Positions 61,420-64,000 of a stretch of 64,000 bases of DNA are shown piece by piece. Within the stretch, counting starts at the first letter, position 1. Every line of letters starts with the position of its first letter. The position numbers were made by a program, and so were the translations under genes. Source of the DNA: Ruminococcus sp. AM36-2AA. GTDB lineage: Bacteria; Bacillota; Clostridia; Lachnospirales; Lachnospiraceae. Under the pieces are notes generated by a model. It was not told the DNA's origin. It saw only the letters and a list, made by a program, of their open reading frames with translations, and searched no databases. The stretch spans positions 60,789 to 124,788 of the forward strand of contig NZ_QTYB01000009.1 of NCBI RefSeq assembly GCF_003461955.1, given 5' to 3'.

Positions 61420-63156
61420 TTACTGAGCCAGCTTCCAGCCGATGACCTCCTGTCTGGCCGATACAAAATCGGCATACAGGCCCTTTTGCTGGATTAGCTC
61501 CGCATGAGTGCCGCGCTGGACGATATGAGCGTTGTCCAGTACAAGGATCTGATCGGCGTTGCGGACGGTTTTCAGACGGTGGGCAATCATGATGATAGTC
61601 TTGTCATGGGTCAGTGCCTCAATAGCACGCTGCAATTCATCCTCATTCTCCGGGTCAACACTGCTTGTCGCCTCGTCCAAAATGATGATGGGTGCGTCCT
61701 TCAGCATGGCGCGGGCGATGGAAATCCGCTGTTTCTCGCCGCCAGACAGAGTGCCGCCGCCCTCGCCAATCACAGTGTCATAGCCATCCGGCAGGGCAGA
61801 AATAAAGTCATGGCAGCAAGCCTTCTTCGCCGCCTCAACCACCTGCTCATGGGTGGCGTCCGGGCAGCCAAACTTGATATTGTTCTCAATCGTATCTGCA
61901 AATAGGTACACGCTCTGGAACACCATCGAGATATTCTTCATCAGGCTGTCCAGCTTGAAATCTCGTACATCCGTACCGCCTATGGTAATCTTCCCGGCAT
62001 TCACATCCCAAAAACGGGCAATCAGGTTGCACATCGTTGTCTTTCCTGCCCCGGAAGGGCCGACAATGGCCGTAGTCGTTTTTTCGGGAATGGTAAAGCT
62101 GACCTGATCTAATATCTTACGGTCTGCGTAGGAAAAATCCACCTTGTTAAACACGATCTCGCTGGACTTCGGCGTAATATCAGCGCCTTTCTCGTCCATT
62201 ACCGGCGTGTCATCAATGGAGTTTGCCGTATCCATCGAGGCCGCCAGCATTTGCAGCAAAGAGGCCATATTCCCGGCGTTCTCCAAATCGTTGAACACCA
62301 TGAAAGAAGCAATCACCAAAATCAGACCGTAGGCCAGCGGCAGGGAGCCGTCCAGCCAGAACCAGACCGAGGCCAAAAGCAACAGGACGCTGAACACTCG
62401 GACAACAGCCTGTTTGATAGCGTCATAGGGAACGCTGGCCTTTGTCAATTTCAGGTTATCCCGGCAGCTCGCCTTAATTGCACTGCCGATAGACTGCGTG
62501 CTGTCCCGTTCCAGTCCAAATGCTTTGACAATCCCCATCCCCTGAATGTACTCCAACACAGACTCCACAAGGGACTCCTGTGTGTGCTGGCGTACCCCGC
62601 TGAGCGCGGCAGATTTGCGAAGCGCCAGTTCCGCCGCCGCAAGGTAAATCAGGACACCGGCAGCGGCCACAAGACCGATCCGCCAGTCAAATACCAACAG
62701 GACGATGACGAGGGCAACCGAGTTGAAAAAACCGCCCAGCACTGACACCAGAACACGGGCTGCTGAGTTCTCTACATCGCCCAAAGTTGTTGTGACAATG
62801 GCGGTAATATTCCCGATACTATTCTTGTTGAAGTAGCCCATCGGGATGTAGCGCAGCCGATCTCCGATGTGGATACGCTTTTCAGCCACCATGCAATAGC
62901 CGGTTTCCGTCTGCTCCATCGTGGAAAAATAGGTCGTGATGATACGCCCAATGAGGGAAACGGCCATAATTCCCAGCGAAATGCAGATAAACTTTCCGTC
63001 CCGGTTGTCAGATACTAACGCGCCGATCACTACAAAGAGGGCGGCAAACTGCATGGCTGAAAACAGCCCGGACAGGAATGAGAATAACAGGGATTTTTTT
63101 AGAAGCCCCTTCTTGCTGCCTGCAAAAGCAAAGATTTTTTTCAATGTTCCATACAT
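61420..63156 (-). CDS. ABC transporter half-exporter (transmembrane + ATPase)
   Basis: A 578-residue half transporter. The transmembrane domain has six helices (up to ~310). The ATPase domain has Walker A GPSGAGKTT, Q-loop FQSVYLFADTI, signature LSGGEKQR, Walker B IIILDEATSSVD and H-loop IAHRL. Start at MYGTLKKI has GGGGGTGTTGTCAG upstream. It is 14 bases after the partial ABC gene, with which it likely forms a heterodimer. Resembles the siderophore or multidrug type; substrate not shown. Confidence 0.9.
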   Translation of the reverse strand: MYGTLKKIFAFAGSKKGLLKKSLLFSFLSGLFSAMQFAALFVVIGALVSDNRDGKFICISLGIMAVSLIGRIITTYFSTMEQTETGYCMVAEKRIHIGDRLRYIPMGYFNKNSIGNITAIVTTTLGDVENSAARVLVSVLGGFFNSVALVIVLLVFDWRIGLVAAAGVLIYLAAAELALRKSAALSGVRQHTQESLVESVLEYIQGMGIVKAFGLERDSTQSIGSAIKASCRDNLKLTKASVPYDAIKQAVVRVFSVLLLLASVWFWLDGSLPLAYGLILVIASFMVFNDLENAGNMASLLQMLAASMDTANSIDDTPVMDEKGADITPKSSEIVFNKVDFSYADRKILDQVSFTIPEKTTTAIVGPSGAGKTTMCNLIARFWDVNAGKITIGGTDVRDFKLDSLMKNISMVFQSVYLFADTIENNIKFGCPDATHEQVVEAAKKACCHDFISALPDGYDTVIGEGGGTLSGGEKQRISIARAMLKDAPIIILDEATSSVDPENEDELQRAIEALTHDKTIIMIAHRLKTVRNADQILVLDNAHIVQRGTHAELIQQKGLYADFVSARQEVIGWKLAQ

Positions 63157-63170
63157 CTGACAACACCCCC

Positions 63171-64000
63171 TTACATCTGGTCTTTCGCGCCGATGTGCGC
63201 CTGCCACATATCCCGGTAGAGGGGGCAGGTTTCCAGCAGCTTCTCATGCGTACCCTGTGCGTGGATGGTTCCATCCTTCACCACAACGATGTTATCTGCG
63301 CCAACAATGGTAGACAGCCGGTGTGCGATCACAATCAGGGTCTTGCCGACAGTTAAAGTGGAAATGGCTTTCTGCACCAGCGCCTCATTCTCTGGGTCGA
63401 TATAGGCAGTTGCCTCGTCCAAAATGACAACCGGCGCATTTTTCAGCATGGCGCGGGCGATGGCAATCCGCTGGCGTTCACCGCCGGAAAGATGGGAACC
63501 GGCTCTGCCGACAACCGTATCATAGCCATTATCCAGCTTGCGGATAAAGGCGTCGCAGCCGCTTTGTTTGGCTGCCTGCTCCACCTCTGCGTCCGTGGCA
63601 CTGGGTCTTCCCATGCGGATATTCTCCCGGATACTGCGGTTAAACAGGTAGTTGTCCTGAGATACATAGGAAATCTGGTCTGCAATTTCAGACAGCGGCA
63701 TATCCTTCAGCTCATGGCCGCCGAGGGTAATGCTGCCGGATGTAACATCCCAATACCCGGCAATCAGCTTTGCCACCGTAGACTTGCCGGAGCCGGACGG
63801 CCCTACAAGGGCGGTCATGGTTCCGGGGTGGATGGCGAGATTCACATCATGCAAAACCTCTGTTGTCCCGTCATAGGAAAACGACACAGACCTAAGAGAA
63901 ATACCGGTATCTTCCAGCTTGATCGGCGTTTCTTTATGGTTCAGTTCTTCGGCGTTCAGAAGCTGGCTGATTTCTTCCACATTTGTCCCCAGTACAGCCA
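63171..64000 (-). CDS. ABC transporter half-exporter, 5' part cut by window
   Basis: The C-terminal ATPase portion of a second half transporter. Reading starts at the window edge with AVLGTNVEEISQ and continues to Walker A GPSGSGKST, Q-loop SQDNYLFNRSI, signature LSGGERQR and Walker B VVILDEATAYID, then H-loop IAHRLST. The transmembrane half lies beyond 64000. It is cotranscribed with the other half gene and the DtxR regulator. Confidence 0.9.
   Translation of the reverse strand, partial: AVLGTNVEEISQLLNAEELNHKETPIKLEDTGISLRSVSFSYDGTTEVLHDVNLAIHPGTMTALVGPSGSGKSTVAKLIAGYWDVTSGSITLGGHELKDMPLSEIADQISYVSQDNYLFNRSIRENIRMGRPSATDAEVEQAAKQSGCDAFIRKLDNGYDTVVGRAGSHLSGGERQRIAIARAMLKNAPVVILDEATAYIDPENEALVQKAISTLTVGKTLIVIAHRLSTIVGADNIVVVKDGTIHAQGTHEKLLETCPLYRDMWQAHIGAKDQM

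Overview
The window looks like a chromosomal stretch of a low-to-mid GC gut Firmicute, most likely a Lachnospiraceae/Clostridiales member. Four things point there: the housekeeping cluster tgt-side-membrane-protein / SCIFF peptide / SCIFF maturase / secDF / recJ / apt / relA / metallo-hydrolase / hemZ / hisS / aspS, the strong AGGAGG-type ribosome binding sites, the Clostridia-restricted SCIFF radical-SAM system, and the Tn916-type integrase. No rRNA, tRNA or CRISPR array was seen.

Left part (1-36.3 kb) is core-like. It holds a C-terminally cut VWA-domain membrane protein, PTS enzyme I (ptsI), and a MacB-like exporter operon that carries two different membrane-fusion adaptors around one ATPase and one permease. 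Next come a lipoprotein, a TauE/SafE transporter, and the long minus-strand housekeeping run from the surface protein at 29.8 kb down to aspS. Then follow a DUF218 protein, a SPOR amidase, a three-gene ABC importer of the TrpXYZ type on the plus strand, a DUF5688 protein and a small tyrosine phosphatase.

At 36.5 kb a mobile region begins. It has a Tn916-like integrase and excisionase, an Orf8-like protein and a sigma factor, three XRE/hypothetical regulators, a RelE/ParE-type toxin-antitoxin pair, an MmcQ/YjbR protein, a structured intergenic region that is a candidate oriT, mobC and a MOBP-type relaxase. The winged-helix regulator gene after the relaxase is split by a complete 2.6-kb IS21-family element with a 6-bp target duplication. 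Beyond it lies a mec-like module: blaI/mecI and blaR1/mecR1 regulators, a MecA-type penicillin-binding protein, and a pair of paralogous lipoproteins. BlaI-type TACA-N2-TGTA dyads stand before all three transcription units and suggest one beta-lactam-inducible regulon. This module is flanked by ~353-bp direct repeats made of the relaxase tail plus the winged-helix regulator, so it may move or be lost by recombination.

The right part (55-64 kb) is a second block of acquired character: a two-component system with a BceAB/MacB-like antimicrobial-peptide-type ABC transporter, an XRE regulator diverging from a small excisionase-like HTH protein, and a more GC-rich operon of two half-size ABC exporters with a DtxR-family metal-responsive regulator, cut by the window end.
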